This document shows positions 1-12,580 of a stretch of DNA of 64,000 nt, one piece after another. Under the pieces are notes generated by a model that saw only the letters and a list, made by a program, of their open reading frames with translations, searched no databases and was not told where the DNA came from. The position numbers and the translations under genes are program-made. This stretch comes from Vitrella brassicaformis (Eukaryota > Sar > Vitrellaceae). Location of the stretch: the NCBI GenBank assembly GCA_001179505.1, contig CDMY01000392.1, positions 24,883-88,882 of the forward strand, read 5' to 3'. Position 1 is the stretch's first letter. Each line of letters begins with the position of its first letter.

Positions 1-299
1 CAATCAAGAACCCTCCCATCTCCCATGGCCATCGTGTACTTACATAAATACGGGTGTGGGCATCCCTGCCCTCTCATGTGGTGGGCGTGGGCGGTCGGGG
101 CCGAAACACGTCTGCCTTCTATGTCTATAGAGGCAGCCGCGTTTCAGCCACTCATCCCCACGCACCCACACACAAGAGGGAGCGATGGACGACCTCCACA
201 CCAGCTGTGCAGCTCGCTCGCAGCAGTCAATCAGCCAATCGGTCAATAAAAGAGTGGGAAAACGGGAAAACGAAAACCCCATGTATACGATCTGTCTGT

Positions 300-480
300 C
301 GGATGCTGTCCTGCGGGCCTGCCGTCGTGTGCCGATTCCTTAAGCCCGGCCGCCCGCATGGAGAGCACCACACACATAGACGTGCCTGGCAACCCACATG
401 CACGTGGCCCGAGTGAAGGGACCAGCACAACATGGCAGCGAAGAGAGAGGTGAGGAACAAAGGCAAGATGACTGGCACTG
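300..480. repeat. Dispersed non-coding repeat, copy A
   Basis: This stretch lies 3' of the first gene. It resembles 33040-33200: both carry a GTGCCGAT..CGGCCCGCC-like segment, and a 30-bp run is identical (434-463 here, 33166-33195 there). Small indels separate the more diverged parts. No coding sequence is evident in 1-860; the open frames there are built from CA/GA-rich low complexity. It may be an old transposon remnant or a dispersed element, and no family is recognised. Confidence 0.6.
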
Positions 481-860
481 ATACACAGAGAGAGAGCTGG
501 ACAGAGAAAGAGCCCCAGCAAACACACAGGCATACAGTGCCATACACGCCCCGATTCTTCTCTTTCTTCCTCTCTGTCTGTCTGTGCTGCTGGAGCGTAG
601 CGGTGAGTAGCGCCGTCGACAGTCCACGCACCAGACAGCTGCTGTGGTCTCACGACACGACAGCTGTCAGGTGCGTCGTCTGTTGATGACGGTAACCACC
701 ACCACACACGCAACGCACACTACACAGACCGCAGATCTGACACACACAAACTCACACAGACGCACTCATTTGGCAAAAATCGGGCAGGCAATACAGCACG
801 GGAGACACTTACACCCACGCCCCCAACCCCAACTCCCCCCTCCCTCCCTCCCTCCCTGAG

Positions 861-3009
861 TCAGTGGATGGACTGCTGCCGGTGGTTGTGCATGACCATG
901 TGTGGGTGGTGGGGCTGGGCGTCCTGCACCTGCATGCCGTCCATCGCAGCACCACCACCAGCCGCAGCAGCCGCAGCAGCAGCACCGGAGCCATCCTTCG
1001 CGGGACCGATCATCCCCATCACCTGCGCACACACCACACACGGGGACTTCCACATCATGTGTGTGATGTGGTGGTCCGCTCACCTCGTCAGCAGCCGCCG
1101 CCTCGAGCTCTTGTGTGCCTTGGGGGTAGGGGCTGCTGGCGCGGCGGGCGATGCTTCTCTCATGCTGCTCATGGTCGGCAGGGTAACCAAACCCAATCGC
1201 CTGTTGCTGCTGTGGCTGCGGCTCCTGCTGTGGCTGCTGCAGGTAGCCCCCCGAGTCATCCGAACCCATGTGAAAAGGCGGCTGCGGCAGCTGCAGTGGC
1301 TGCCCGTCCACCCCACCACCACCACCACCGCCCCTCTCCCCCAGCATGTTGGTCTCAGCCATCGACGCGGCCAGCAACGAGGCAGGAGTGCGGGCGCCGC
1401 TCGGGAGGCCGTGCTGCTGCCCATTCTCAGCCGGGAACCCCACGGTGATGGCGCTCTCGGGCGCGAGAGCAGGTGACCCTGGTGGCTGCCCGTAGGCCAG
1501 CCCGTTGGGCTGAGGCGTGTGAGAGGGGCTCCTGTGGTGTCCTGGGATCCGCAGCACCACTGGCTCTGGGGTGGGGGGGCGGTGTGGGTGTGGGTGGGGG
1601 CTCCATCCGCCCGCTTGGCTGTGGCTGGTGGGGGAGGCGCTGCCCGCACTGGCTGATCTTGCCAGGGCTGCTGGTGGGCCAGGGGGGAGCAGCTGGTTGC
1701 TGATGGCACGGTCGGGTGAGGGCGACTCGACGTAGGAGCCGGGGTAGGTGGGGGTGTTGGCGAGGGTGTGGAACTGGGAGAGTGAGGCCTGCAGGTGGGT
1801 GGCGCAGTAGTCCTCGGCCTTCTTGAACTCTATCACCTGTGTCTCTGCCAAACGGAACACACACAGAGGGGCTCTCTGGGTGTAGGGGTGTCAGTCGGGT
1901 GTGTGCGTGCGTGTGTGTTGGGTGTGTGCCCTCGTACCACAAGTGGCGATGTACCACTCGAAGAGGTTCTTGGGTATGCGGAGCTTCAGCTGGATGTGCT
2001 CGGGCTGCTTCATCGGCACTGAGGGCGGGGCGACACACACATCCACAGCAGACAAACAGACAGACACCAACATAGGCAGCCTGTCTGTCTGTGTGGTGCT
2101 CCCTCGCTCGTTACGGTGATATGCTCACTGACGTACCGTGGGTCTTGAGGAAGGCGAACCCCTGTCGCTTGAGGTTGCCGAAGTCGGGGTCCTCGGCAGG
2201 GTTGTTATCCGCCTCTCTGTGCACCACACAGACACACACACACACACACGCACACACGATGGAGATGTGGGTGTGTCGGTGTGTGGGTGGTGTGTGGTGT
2301 GGTGTGCTGACCTGAGAGTGAACCTCTTGGCGACCATGAGAGTGCCCTCGCCGAACTCGATGAGGAACTCAAAGTCGAGCTTGAACAGCTCCTGCAGATG
2401 ACGGGCACCCGCCGCGTTGAAACGCAACTTCAAGTAGGTGTAGCTCTGGGACACACACACACACAGACACACAGACACAGAGAGAGAGAGGTTTGTTTGC
2501 AAGTAGGTGAGCGGTAGGATGCATGGATGGATGGCTGGCTGAGATGGCTTACGTAGCTGTTGTTTCTATTGGCGACAAAGGCGTTAGGGTGGAAGACCTC
2601 GATCTTGAACCACGGCTCAGTGTTGTTGCTGCCGTCGTAGCCGAACTGGTGCGCTGTGTCTGTGCAGTGCAGTGCAGCCACACACATCAACAGAACAGTC
2701 AGTCGCCTGTGCCCCGCCCGCGTTGCCTTTGCTGCCCACTCACTCTCGATGAAGCCATACAGCTCCGGCGTCTCCTCCTCCTGCTTGATCTCGATGCCGC
2801 CCGTCCTGACATCCACACACACACACACACACACACAAGATGGCTGACATTTGCCGACACGCCCTCTCAACCCTGCCCCCTCCCTCCCCCTCCGTCGCAG
2901 CTCACCTGAACTGCCTGAGCTCAGCGCACGCGGCGTTGTGCGCTCTGAGGAAGAGGTTCTCGCACGCCGAACCCAACAGACCCTCCATCATAGGCACACT
3001 GACTGCAGC

Positions 3010-3047
<38 letters not shown>

Positions 3048-3847
3048 GAAAAGGTGTGAGCGGATGGATTCCGCAGCGAGGGAGGGCGGGAGGGGGCATG
3101 CGTGCGTGTGCGTACTGTGGCTGGCGTCGATGGCGCTTCTGGGAAGCGACAGGCGGCTCCGACCCGACACACTCGACCCGCTGCAAAAGGATGGATGGGT
3201 ACGTGTGTGCCATCGCTGGCACGCGTGTGTGTTCAGTGTAGTGTGGTGTGGCTGCTCACGCTTGGCTGAGTCCGTCGAAGTCGGTGATGCTGAGCTTCTT
3301 CATCACCTCCTTCCAACAACCTAACAGCCAGAGATCAAAGGAACCAACAAACACGTAAAGGAAACGAGGCCCCAGCAGTACAGTGCAGTGCTCTCCCATC
3401 ACACTGCCTCACGCGCACACCCGTTGCACACACGTACTGATGTTCTGTTTGTAGTGCTCGGTGGCGAACTTGCTCTTGAGGACGTGCTTGCCGCAGACGC
3501 GGCAGAGCGTCCTGGTCTGTCCGTTCCAGTCGAAGTCGATGCGCAGGTCGCCGATGAAGAGGTCACCCCGGGTGACCTTCCGCTCCTTGACGCTGGTCGC
3601 CGGGAACTCCCAGACGTTCTCAAAGATCTGACACACAGACAGACAGACAGGCAGACAGATAGACACACCGGTGGCGGGAGGGGGTACACGCGCGCACACA
3701 CAGACACCACTCCCCTCCCTATGTTTTGGCCACCTCATCGATGAGGAGGCAGTCGCCCTGTATTCTCTGGTTGAGAGGTTTCTTTCGCTCGCGGAAGAAG
3801 TCGGTGCAGTCCTGCTCAGGCTGCAGCCGGAACGACAAACCAGCCAT
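861..3847 (-). CDS. Unknown protein with a possible zinc-binding motif and a Q/P/A-rich tail
   Basis: This multi-exon gene (about 11-12 exons) starts at an ATG at 3847 (MAGLSFRLQPEQD) and ends with TGA at 861 after an H/Q-rich tail (HNHRQQSIH). Near residues 70-100 lies a C-x2-C-x12-H-x6-C arrangement (LCRVCGKHVLKSKF..EHYKQNISC, the last part read across an intron). This could bind zinc and loosely recalls SGF11/SCA7-type fingers. The middle is a globular, acidic/aromatic region (for example IPKNLFEWYIATC, FGEGTLMVAKRFTLR). The last third is low complexity, rich in Pro, Gln, Ala and Gly, as in many transcription or chromatin cofactors. Phase is conserved at every inferred junction (e.g. ADE|VMGMIGPAKDG across 1001-1078). 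I do not recognise the family; a nuclear role is only inference. It is divergent from SF3A3. Confidence 0.75.
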
Positions 3848-4161
3848 CACCTCACCCACTCCACTACCGCACCTCACGTCACGAGCTCAGGCAGATCAGA
3901 TGGGTGAGATCTCGCTCGCCGAACCGCGACAAAAACAGCAGTGCGTGTGTGTCCACTGCAGCTCTTTCAGATCCTTCGTTGTCTCCGCGCGAATCGGGAA
4001 GAAGCGCGCGATGGTGGATCGTCGGCAGGCTCGCACCACAAAAGGGGGAAAAACACTTCGAAACACACGACTACCTGGGACAACGGGAGAGGCTTCGTGG
4101 CGAGGCAGATCTGCCACCTGTGCTGCGAGAAAGCACCGGCTTGCTCATATATATCGTCAGG
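3848..4161. promoter_or_regulatory. Divergent promoter region (unknown gene / SF3A3)
   Basis: This 314-bp spacer separates two oppositely oriented start codons and must hold both 5' UTRs and promoters. It contains the palindromic core GGCAGATCTGCC (about 4107-4118), also found in the ABHD/HIR spacer at about 34477. No TATA box is convincing apart from an AT-rich CATATATATCG just before the SF3A3 start. Confidence 0.5.
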
Positions 4162-5004
4162 ATGTCTCACTTTCTGCTGGAGCAGCTGCGCCAGGCGCAT
4201 GAGGACGTCGAGGTGCGCAAGACATGATGACAACACACAGACAGACAGACAGACAGACAGACAGAGGTGTGCAACGTGCTGCATCAGTCAATTCACTGTG
4301 TTTGTTGTCCGCCTCCCTCGTGCCGCCTGCAGACGATAGAGAAGGCCGTGGCGAAGCTGCTGGCCGAGAAGGCCAAGCACCCCAAGCACGCCGTCAAGTA
4401 CGAGCACGCCATCCGCAACCTCCTCGACTCGCTCCGGGGCAAGAGCCAGACCGCCCTCGACATCTACGCCGACAAAGACGGGCTGCGCAGGGACGAGATT
4501 CAGATGCTCGGCGGCACCCGCCCGGCCACACAGGACGGCATCCCCGATGTGTTTGTCAACTTCGACCAGCAGGTGCAGGTCATCAAGGACTACCACCGGA
4601 AGTTCGCCCAGCAGAATGTGCTGCCCGAGATCAGGGACGACGCTTTCTTCCTCAACCAGGCGGTCGCCCAGGCGCAGGACAAGCTGGAGGCCATCTTTTC
4701 TGGCGACGAGAAGACGGGCAAGAGGGTGGACCTGCACCCTTACTACGTCATGTACGTCAACCTCAAGAAGCTCAAGGCGCACAGGGTGTCTGAGCACAGG
4801 AAAGAGGCGCGGGTCCGCCTGGAGAAGAAGAAGAGGGCCCATGCTGCTGAGGCCGGTGAGGGTGAGCAGGAGGCGCATGTGGACGACAGCGAGCTGCCTG
4901 AGTTCCAAGAGATCGACTACATCCAGTACCTGCAGACGTTCGACCGGTTCGCACACGCGCGCAGACACACACAGAGAGAAAAAGAGCGTCCCCCTCCCTC
5001 CTCA

Positions 5005-5048
<44 letters not shown>

Positions 5049-6675
5049 TCCTCTCTGCTGGGCTGAATGTCATAATTCGGTCAGGTTTCACGAGATCCCC
5101 CGGCACTGCAAGTACCGTGACGCCCAGTACGAGCAGTATCTGCGGGAGCTCATCGGCTACCTCCGCACCTTCTTCGAGAAACAAAACCCCATCGTCGACA
5201 TGCAAAAGGTCTCACACACACGCACACACAACCGACACACACACATATGAATGCGCTCATGCCCTCCTCCCTCCCTCCCTGCGTGTGTTAATGTTGGCGT
5301 CTGTGTGTCAGATTGACCGTCAGTTTGCGTCGGACTTCGACGCTAGGTGGTGGAGCCGGCTGGTGCCCGGCTGGGAGCAGAGCACCTTCGACGACCCCCT
5401 CTACGCCATACCCTCCGACTACCTCTTCGCCAGCGAGGCCACCAAGGCCTCACACGAGAAGGTAAGGTACCCAGCGGGACGGCCGCTGACTGACCACACG
5501 GAGAGGGCAACGCAACGCTCCTTCCCATCTATGTGTCTGTCTGTCTGTCTGTCTGTTGGGTCATACTAGGGCAAGAAGTACCGTAAGAATGCTGAGGTGT
5601 TCGCGCGCAAGACGGTGGATGAGCGGAGGGCCCTCGAGGATGCCTCCCGTGACCACGACAAGACGCTGGCCGAGCTCGAGGTGACGGTGCAGCGCTTCCA
5701 GGAGCTCCTCGGCGACACTATACAGGTGGGCAGCCTATGTGTGTGTGGGGATGGATGGATGGATGGATGGAGGGGCGGAGAATGGGCGCAGGAAAAGTGT
5801 GTGTGTGTGTGTGTGTGTATTGTCCTCTCGTTCTTGGTATGTGCGTGTCAGGCGACGATTCAGTACATTCAGAAGAAGCAGTCGCGCACCGCCGAGGAGC
5901 TCGACGAGGAGGAAGAAGAGGAAGAAGGTACACACACGATTGATGCCATAGATACCAACCACATCAATCACACTGACCACACTGATGTTTGTGTGTGCGG
6001 ATGGATGGCTGGATGGATGTGTTGTCTGTCTGTCTGTCTGTCAGAGGAGGTGCCCGAGATAGAGGAGGAGGAAGAGGAGGGCTCAGACGCAGAGAAACCC
6101 ATCTACAACCCTCTCAACCTACCACTCGGTAAGTAACTTACCTCCACACACCTAAACCGTCCCCACCACAGCCCCAACATACACACCCCGCCCCGCCACG
6201 TATCTCTGTGTCCACCACTAAACAAATAGGTTGGGACGGTAAGCCGATCCCTTATTGGCTTTACAAGCTGCACGGCCTGGGCATCGAGTACAAGTGTGAG
6301 ATCTGCGGCAACTACTCCTACTGGGGCCGCCGGGCCTTCGAGCGCCACTTCCAGGAGTGGCGCCACGCCTTCGGCATGCGCTGCCTCAAGATACCCAACA
6401 CCAGCCACTTCAAGGAGATCACACGCATCGAGGACGCTCTCACCCTGTATGAGAAACTCAAAAAGGAGGCCGAGGTCAAGGTGAGTGAGAAGAGCATCGA
6501 GGGGGGTGGGTGGCGGGTTGGGTTAATGCATTGGATTGGATCTAAGTGATCTGTGCGTGTGTGTGTGTGTGTTCAGGCGTTTCGTCAGGACAACGAGATG
6601 GAGATGGAGGACGACCAGGGGAACGTCATGAGCGTCAAGGCCTACCAAGATCTCTCCAGGCAGGGACTCCTGTAG
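4162..6675 (+). CDS. SF3A3: Splicing factor 3A subunit 3 (SF3a60/Prp9)
   Basis: Component of the SF3a complex of the U2 snRNP, needed for prespliceosome assembly in the nucleus. The first exon gives [17 protein letters not shown]. About nine exons follow in consistent phase. Family hallmarks are in order: an N-terminal helical region, a long helical middle ([27 protein letters not shown]), and an acidic stretch ([19 protein letters not shown]). It ends with the near-invariant block [20 protein letters not shown], then [29 protein letters not shown], the matrin-type C2H2 zinc finger, and finally DLSRQGLL before TAG. Length is roughly 490 residues, close to the usual 500. Introns are 70-130 bp; one holds a (CA)n(TA)n tract near 5010-5050. 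Nothing is missing. Confidence 0.97.
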
Positions 6676-7032
6676 CCTTAAGTACTGACTGACTGAGGAA
6701 GGGAGGGTGCTTCCCACCCTGACTGCCATGGCCATGCCCTCACTCATAGATGCGATGGTGCAGTGAGACTCTTAATTGCATAAATGCGATTGATCAATCC
6801 TTCAGTGAGGGCATCCGACCCGTCGGTGTGTCAGTGTGTTGAAGGAAGACGGTCCTATCACTCAGACGCTCCCAGCCATGCCAGCCATCCAGCCATCCAT
6901 GCCGTCAATGGAGTCGACCTAGCTGTCAGACAGGCAGATGCAGCCATGCCATCAATCAGTCGGTCAGTCAGTCAAAAGGCGGGGTGGAATATTGACGACT
7001 GCATCTGCATCTCCTGCACTCGCACACACACA
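6676..7032. other. Convergent 3' intergenic spacer
   Basis: This region lies between the stop codons of SF3A3 and the next, opposite-strand gene. It holds CCATCCAGCCATCC-type and GTCAGTCAGTC-type short repeats only; I see no gene. Confidence 0.6.
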
Positions 7033-8331
7033 TCATGTGGCTGCAAAGTTACTGTGCCCAGTGTGGCTGCATATCTCTCTATTTATATTGCATACCCGTC
7101 GCTGCCTGGCCGACATGGGTTTGCCTGCGAACCCCGACGCAGTCCCGGGATAGCACTGCATCCCAGCAGGCGGGCGGCTGCGATTCAACACCCACGACGG
7201 CACTGTGGGAACACACACGCACCATCCCCCGCCCCCCCAGACAAACACACATACTCACACAGAAGTTAGGTTTTGTCTTTGTGGTGTGTCTGGTACCGTC
7301 GTGTCTCGGCTGTGGCCTTGTTGTGACATCCACTCTCTTCTGGTCGTAGTCGCCATGGATCATCATGTGTTTGTTGTGGAACTCGCTCCGCGCGTCGCGC
7401 CAGTCGTAGGTGCCCATGTTGATCATGCGCTTGTCGGGGGCTGCCAGGCGCTCGCCTGATGGGACACCACGGGGCGACTCCTGCTCACCCAGACCTGATG
7501 AGACACACACACGAATGGGGTTTGGGGGTGTGTGTGTGTGTGTGGGGGGNNNNNNNNNNNNNNNNNNNNNNNNNNNNNNNNNNNNNNNNNNNNNNNNNNN
7601 NNNNNNNNNNNNNNNNNNNNNNNNNNNNNNNNNNNNNNNNNNNNNNNNNNNNNNNNNNNNNNNNNNNNNNNNNNNNNNNNNNNNNNNNNNNNNNNNNNNN
7701 NNNNNNNNNNNNNNNNNNNNNNNNNNNNNNNNNNNNNNNNNNNNNNNNNNNNNNNNNNNNNNNNNNNNNNNNNNNNNNNNNNNNNNNNNNNNNNNNNNNN
7801 NNNNNNNNNNNNNNNNNNNNNNNNNNNNNNNNNNNNNNNNNNNNNNNNNGGGGATGAGTGACCTTGGTCGCCATAGAGGCGGGCGGATCGGGCGTATTTC
7901 TCTGTGTTGGTGTTGGTGAAGTTGAACAGATTGGTCTGTGTGGAGTTGTTACAGGGGGCAGTGACGCCTCTTGTGCGTGTGTGTACGCGCGTGTACGTGT
8001 CTGAGCTCTCTGGCGTCTGCCGATCCGTGTTGCATGACGGTCTTCATGGTGTGGAAGCTCTTGTGCCGCTCCAGCTCACGGCCCGTCTTGGGCGGGCTCT
8101 GGTAACCCAACAAATCTGACAGACACCACACCACACCACAGACAGAGAGACAGCACATTCCTGGACCGACCCACGGCAGGCAGGCATGTCGTCCGGGTGT
8201 GGTGTGCTGACTGGAATAGTTCTTCTCGGTGCGGCCCCGGTACTCGTTGTACTCCTGCAGCTCTTTCTCCTCCTTCTCGTGCTCCTTCCGCTGCGCAACG
8301 TGCTGCACGGGACATCAGACAAAACCTGGTC

Positions 8332-8368
<37 letters not shown>

Positions 8369-10021
8369 TCCCCTCCCTCTCTCCCTCTCTCATCTCATCG
8401 TTCGACCCAGACTGTCGGCCGACCTTTGAGGTGAATGCGGGATGCGCAGGGCAGTGGAGGCTGCCGTGCTCGGACTCAAGCATGCCCAGCTTCTTCCGCT
8501 CCCGCGCGCTCATGCCGCTCAAGCCTAGCTGCGGCACCGACGCGCAGATGGCCATCCGCCGCTTGGGCTTCAAATCCTCTGCAGGGGCAGCAGCTAGAGG
8601 GGCTGCCGGGGGAGGTGCCTCCTCACCTCTACAAAGAGACATAGACACATGCCCCTCTGTCAACAGTGGAACATATTGTGAGTACCCTGGTTGCTGGTCT
8701 TGCTGCTGCTGCTGCTGCTGCAGCGGGGAGGCTTCTGTGGGCGGCGGGGTGGGGGGCACTGGGGCCGGCGGTGGAGGGGGTTTGCCGTAGTTGCCCAGGC
8801 GCGTGTGGTCCATCCGCAGCTGATCCGTCACGAAGCACAACGGGCGCTGGACCTGCACACACGCAAAAACGGAGCGCAAATTGAAGACAAGCGACAAAGG
8901 ACACATAAGGTGTCGGTGTGGGGTGGTTGCTCGCCTCCTCTTTGCGGTATTCGCTGAGGCCGTGGAGTCGCGCGCGGCCGAAGAGCTCCGACGAAAGCTC
9001 ATAGGTCTTGCGCTGAGCAGCCGTTGCGGCCCGCTGCTGCTGGGGAGTCTTCCTGGAGCCAACCATACACAAAGAGACACAAAGAGAGACATGGACACAG
9101 CTCCCTTCCTTGTGGTTGCGTACGGTCGGAGCCGCTCGAGTCTGTCGTCGGCCCAGTGTGTCTTGACGCCCGAGCGCCAGAACTCCTGAGGGATGGAAGA
9201 GTCCCTCTTGCTGAACTGCACCTTCTCCGCCAGCTCGTCACCCTCCTTGCCGTCATACACGACGTCGTGACCCTTGCTGTGCGTCTGCACACAGACAGAC
9301 AGACAGACAGACAGGCAGACAGACAGACAGAAGAATCAGGCAAAAAAAAGGCTCCCTCCTAGGCTGTCTTACGGCTCTTGTGTCGGGCGGTGGCGGGATG
9401 GCCTGCTTGGCCGGGACGAACCGGGTGTTCTTGCCGCATTTTGGGTAGTACTGCTGCATGAGATTCTTCTGCGTCTGGACGTTGTAGACCTTGCTGGGCA
9501 TGGGGCCGTCCTCCTTCATGAAGTTGTAGGTGGTCGTCATGTACACCACCTTCCGCTCGCGGTGCGTCAAGGGACTGATTGCAATGCATTGCAACGCCAT
9601 GAACGCAACAGGGGAGAGAAAGAGCAGCCCAGAGATCGGTGGCTGACCGGTCTTTGTCGCGTTGGGATTCGGGGGATGGGGGGCGATGCTCCTCCACTGA
9701 CTTCCTGCACACGTCATGCAAACAGGAGAGAGATCGATGCACTCACTGCACTGCATGTGACTGTCTGTCCCGTCCGTCGTCTCACTCACTTTGCCTGGAT
9801 GAGACGCGGCGAGTCCACCTTCCTGCTGCGCACCTGATGCACCGATGCACCACGGACATAAACACACATGTGCACCCATCTCGCCGTCACTGCCTGGCCC
9901 TCTTTGCGATGATCCCCCGGGCCCGTAGTAGTACTTCGCTGTAGGTGGGATGGTGCCATAGGAGGTCCCCCTTGCGCAGAGGCAGAGAGGTCAGCCCCAG
10001 AGTGCTCCTCGAGTGATTCAT
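7033..10021 (-). CDS. Unknown, possibly ciliary protein (gene broken by an assembly gap)
   Basis: Starts at ATG 10021 (MNHSRSTLGLTSLPLRKGD). The first four junctions keep phase, giving ..LIQAK|KSVEEHRPPSP..RDKDR|PLTHRERKVVYM. Further exons include TYNFMKEDGPMPSKVYNVQ, a Gln-rich run (QQQQQQQ near 8700), RMAICASVPQLGLSGMSARE, EYNEYRGRTEKNY, and NMGTYDWRDARSEFHNKHM. The last exon is inferred to end at TGA 7033 with a QCYPGTASGFAGKP segment, which faintly recalls the PGYxGFxP repeats of axonemal microtubule inner proteins. The N-run falls within the gene, so part of the protein is unseen. The start is 166 bp from the divergent DRC3 start, which with the short Tyr/Pro motifs makes a flagellar role a plausible guess. 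No family is assigned. Confidence 0.65.
7550..7849. other. Assembly gap (300 N)
   Basis: Exactly 300 undetermined bases, flanked by a G-rich/(TG)n tract on the left (GTGTGTGTGTGTGGGGGG) and GGGG on the right. The round length suggests either a nominal scaffold gap or an estimated size. It lies inside the minus-strand gene at 7033-10021. Confidence 0.99.
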
Positions 10022-10187
10022 GCCGGTGTAGAGTGGGACAAACAAGGGCCCTGTCTCAAACGGGGTTGCGTGCTATGGGGGCAGCTGTGGGCCCACAGTC
10101 TGCATGCACTGGGACAACTTCCGAAGAAGACGTTTATCTCTCTCGCAAGGCGGCCCCATTGCAGAGCGCAGATAGCAACAAGACAGA
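10022..10187. promoter_or_regulatory. Bidirectional promoter for the unknown gene and DRC3
   Basis: Only 166 bp separate the two opposed start codons. It includes a GC-rich palindromic stretch (GCAGCTGTGGGCCCACAGTCTGC near 10081). A shared promoter would allow co-expression with the axonemal gene DRC3; this is inference from spacing. Confidence 0.5.
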
Positions 10188-11077
10188 ATGGCGACCGTCG
10201 TTGCGCAGGCCGGCGGGACTCGGCGGAAGAAGAAGACAGAGGTGGTGGAGCCGCAGGTCATCGACGAGGACCTTCTCAGACAGGGCGTCCTCGAGCCTCT
10301 CCTGCTCACCAGAGAGCTCACCGAGCCAATCGACTTCCCGTTCGTGACCTCACTCGCACTCTCCTTCCATAGTACGTACGCATATATGCGTTGCGGGTCG
10401 GAGAGGGGAAGGCATGCGCATGCGTTGGGTGATTGTGTCGTGTGTCGTTCACCGCACCCAGACATATTGCACATTGACAACCTGCAGACGTTCACGCGTC
10501 TGAAGCTGCTGCGGCTGGACAACAACATCATCGAGGAGATCAAGAACCTCGACCACCTTGTCAACCTTACATGGCTCGGTCAGTCAGACCTCAGCCCCCT
10601 CTACCATTCCATCTCAAACTGTCTGTGTGCATGCAGATTTGTCGTTCAACAACATCGCCAAGATCCAGGGGCTCGACAACTTGTGCAACCTGACTGACCT
10701 CTCTCTATACTCGAACCGCATCACCAAGGTGGAGGGCCTCTCGAGCTGCCGAAAGCTCAACGTCCTCTCGCTCGGCCGCAACCACATCACCGAACTCAAA
10801 CAGGCGAGCGACAACGGAACCTCTTGAAGAAGCGGGTTGAATCGCCTCTTTGTTGTGTGGTGTGTTCAGGTTGATTCGCTTCGTTCGTTCAGCGGCCTTC
10901 GGTGTCTGTGTCTGGAGGGCAACCCCATCTGCAAGGAGGAGCACTACCAATCCCACGTGCTGGCCTTCCTCAGCCACCTCAAGTACCTCGACTACATGCT
11001 AGTCGACAAGAAAAAGGTACCACACAGACACACATTGGCCAGCATCTTCATGACTGCATCGATTGCCTTCTCCCCCC

Positions 11078-11108
<31 letters not shown>

Positions 11109-12580
11109 CCCGTGTGTGTGTGTGTGTGTGTGTCACAGATTGCGGCAGCACTGGAGACGAGCCAGGATGATGAGCTCCGTGAGTTACGCGAGAAGGAGGC
11201 CGCCCAGCTGGCCGCCAAGGAAGCTGACACGGAGAAACAGAAGATCCTCGCTGAGCTGCGGGTGTGTATACCCAGGGAGGCACATACCACCAACACACAC
11301 AAGGGCCGAACCGAGACGTATGTGTGTTGGCGGTTTGTGTGCAGGAGAGCTTTGTGGACGGCACCGAGGGGTTGTTTGAGGACATGTTTGACAAGTCTGT
11401 CGAGCCGGAGGCGATGCAGATCCTGAGGGACTACCTCGAGCTCAAGACCAACTTCAAGGAAAAACTCCAGGAACTCGTCAAAATACTACGAGACGTACAG
11501 AAAGAGACACGTACAGAGAGAGAGGGAGAGAGACGTCACACATGCAGCCAACTTGCGTTTGTTTCAATTCCCTGTCCACCTCTGCCTGTCACCAGAGTCT
11601 GATCGAGAAGAACGAGCTCCGCCTTCAAAAAGTCAGAAAGTGAGCTGCTGGCCTCAACACCACAATCACCCTCACCACATCCACCATCCACCATCCATCC
11701 ATGCATCCATGCATCTGTCCATCAGATTTGAGGCAGCGGTCAAGAAGGCCGAGGAGGACAGCGAGCAGGACGCCAAGCAGCTCCTCAAGGGCTTCCAGAC
11801 ACTCAAGAAGAAAGTGCTGCGGGAGGTCAACGACGAACCCATCTCGGCAGAGGAGTCTGTCAACCACCTCCTCGACGACCTGGACGACCTCCACCAGCAC
11901 CTCATGACCAATGAGACCATGCTTCAGGAGACCCTGGAGGTATGTGAGACTGTCCGGTTGTCGGTGGTTTGGGCATAGGGGTGGTGTGTGTGCAGGAGGC
12001 CTTGGATGAGTTTGAGGTGGTCATCCGGGAGTACTGCAAGTACCTCAGCGAGAAGGGCTCCGACTTCTTCAGACAGCTCGAGGAACTCGAGAAGAAATTC
12101 GCCACAAGTGAGTGGAGTGACACGCAGGCAGAGACACGACGCAGACCTCAATGTTTGTTTGTCTGCGCGTGTGGCAGGTATCACTGAGGGCGTCTCATCT
12201 GAGCTGGAGCTCTACCAGGCAAACCCCGACGACGCAGACCCCAGAAAGTAAGCAAGCCAAAACAGAGAGAGAGATACACACACACCCCAACCACCGATCG
12301 ACCTGTCTGCAGGGCTCGTTTCCTTTCGTCTCGCGAGGAGCTGATGGCGTCGGTGACGGCCTTCAACGAGCACCACATCCAGCTGATTCAGTTCCGCGAC
12401 GAGGACATGCAGAAGCAGATAACGGCGTGGATGGAGGGGCTGTTCGAGCAGCACCGGCAGCGGCAGTACAGCCGGAACAGGGTGCGGCTGCAGGAGGTGC
12501 AGCAGGTGGTGGAAGAGTACAAAGAGGAGATCACCGACGTGCTGAGGCAGTTTGAGTCCGATGAGGAGGACGATGATTGA
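10188..12580 (+). CDS. DRC3: Dynein regulatory complex subunit 3 (DRC3/LRRC48-like)
   Basis: Subunit of the nexin-dynein regulatory complex linking outer doublets in motile cilia. It starts MATVVAQAGGTRRKKK. The N-terminal half has an SDS22-like leucine-rich repeat array (ILHIDNLQTFTRLKLLRLDN, LDLSFNNIAKIQGLDNL, LSLYSNRITKVEGLSS, LSLGRNHITEL, LRCLCLEGNPICKE). An LRR cap follows (YLDYMLVDKKK), then a long coiled-coil C-terminal half rich in Glu/Lys/Gln. The protein ends in an acidic FESDEEDDD before TGA. Estimated length is about 520 residues, matching animal and Chlamydomonas DRC3. About ten introns, mostly with TG-rich 3' ends, interrupt it. Its presence implies a motile flagellum. LRR plus long coiled-coil is not unique to DRC3, but repeat order, length and acidic tail fit well. 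Confidence 0.9.

Noticed and set aside
227-713. Overlapping minus-strand frames near the window start
   Set aside because: Cys/Ser/Leu-rich translation of GA/CA microsatellites and of the dispersed repeat; no domain.
861-3847. Assignment as SPT20 or SGF11
   Set aside because: Only a zinc-ligand spacing and a Q-rich tail are similar; no diagnostic motif beyond that.
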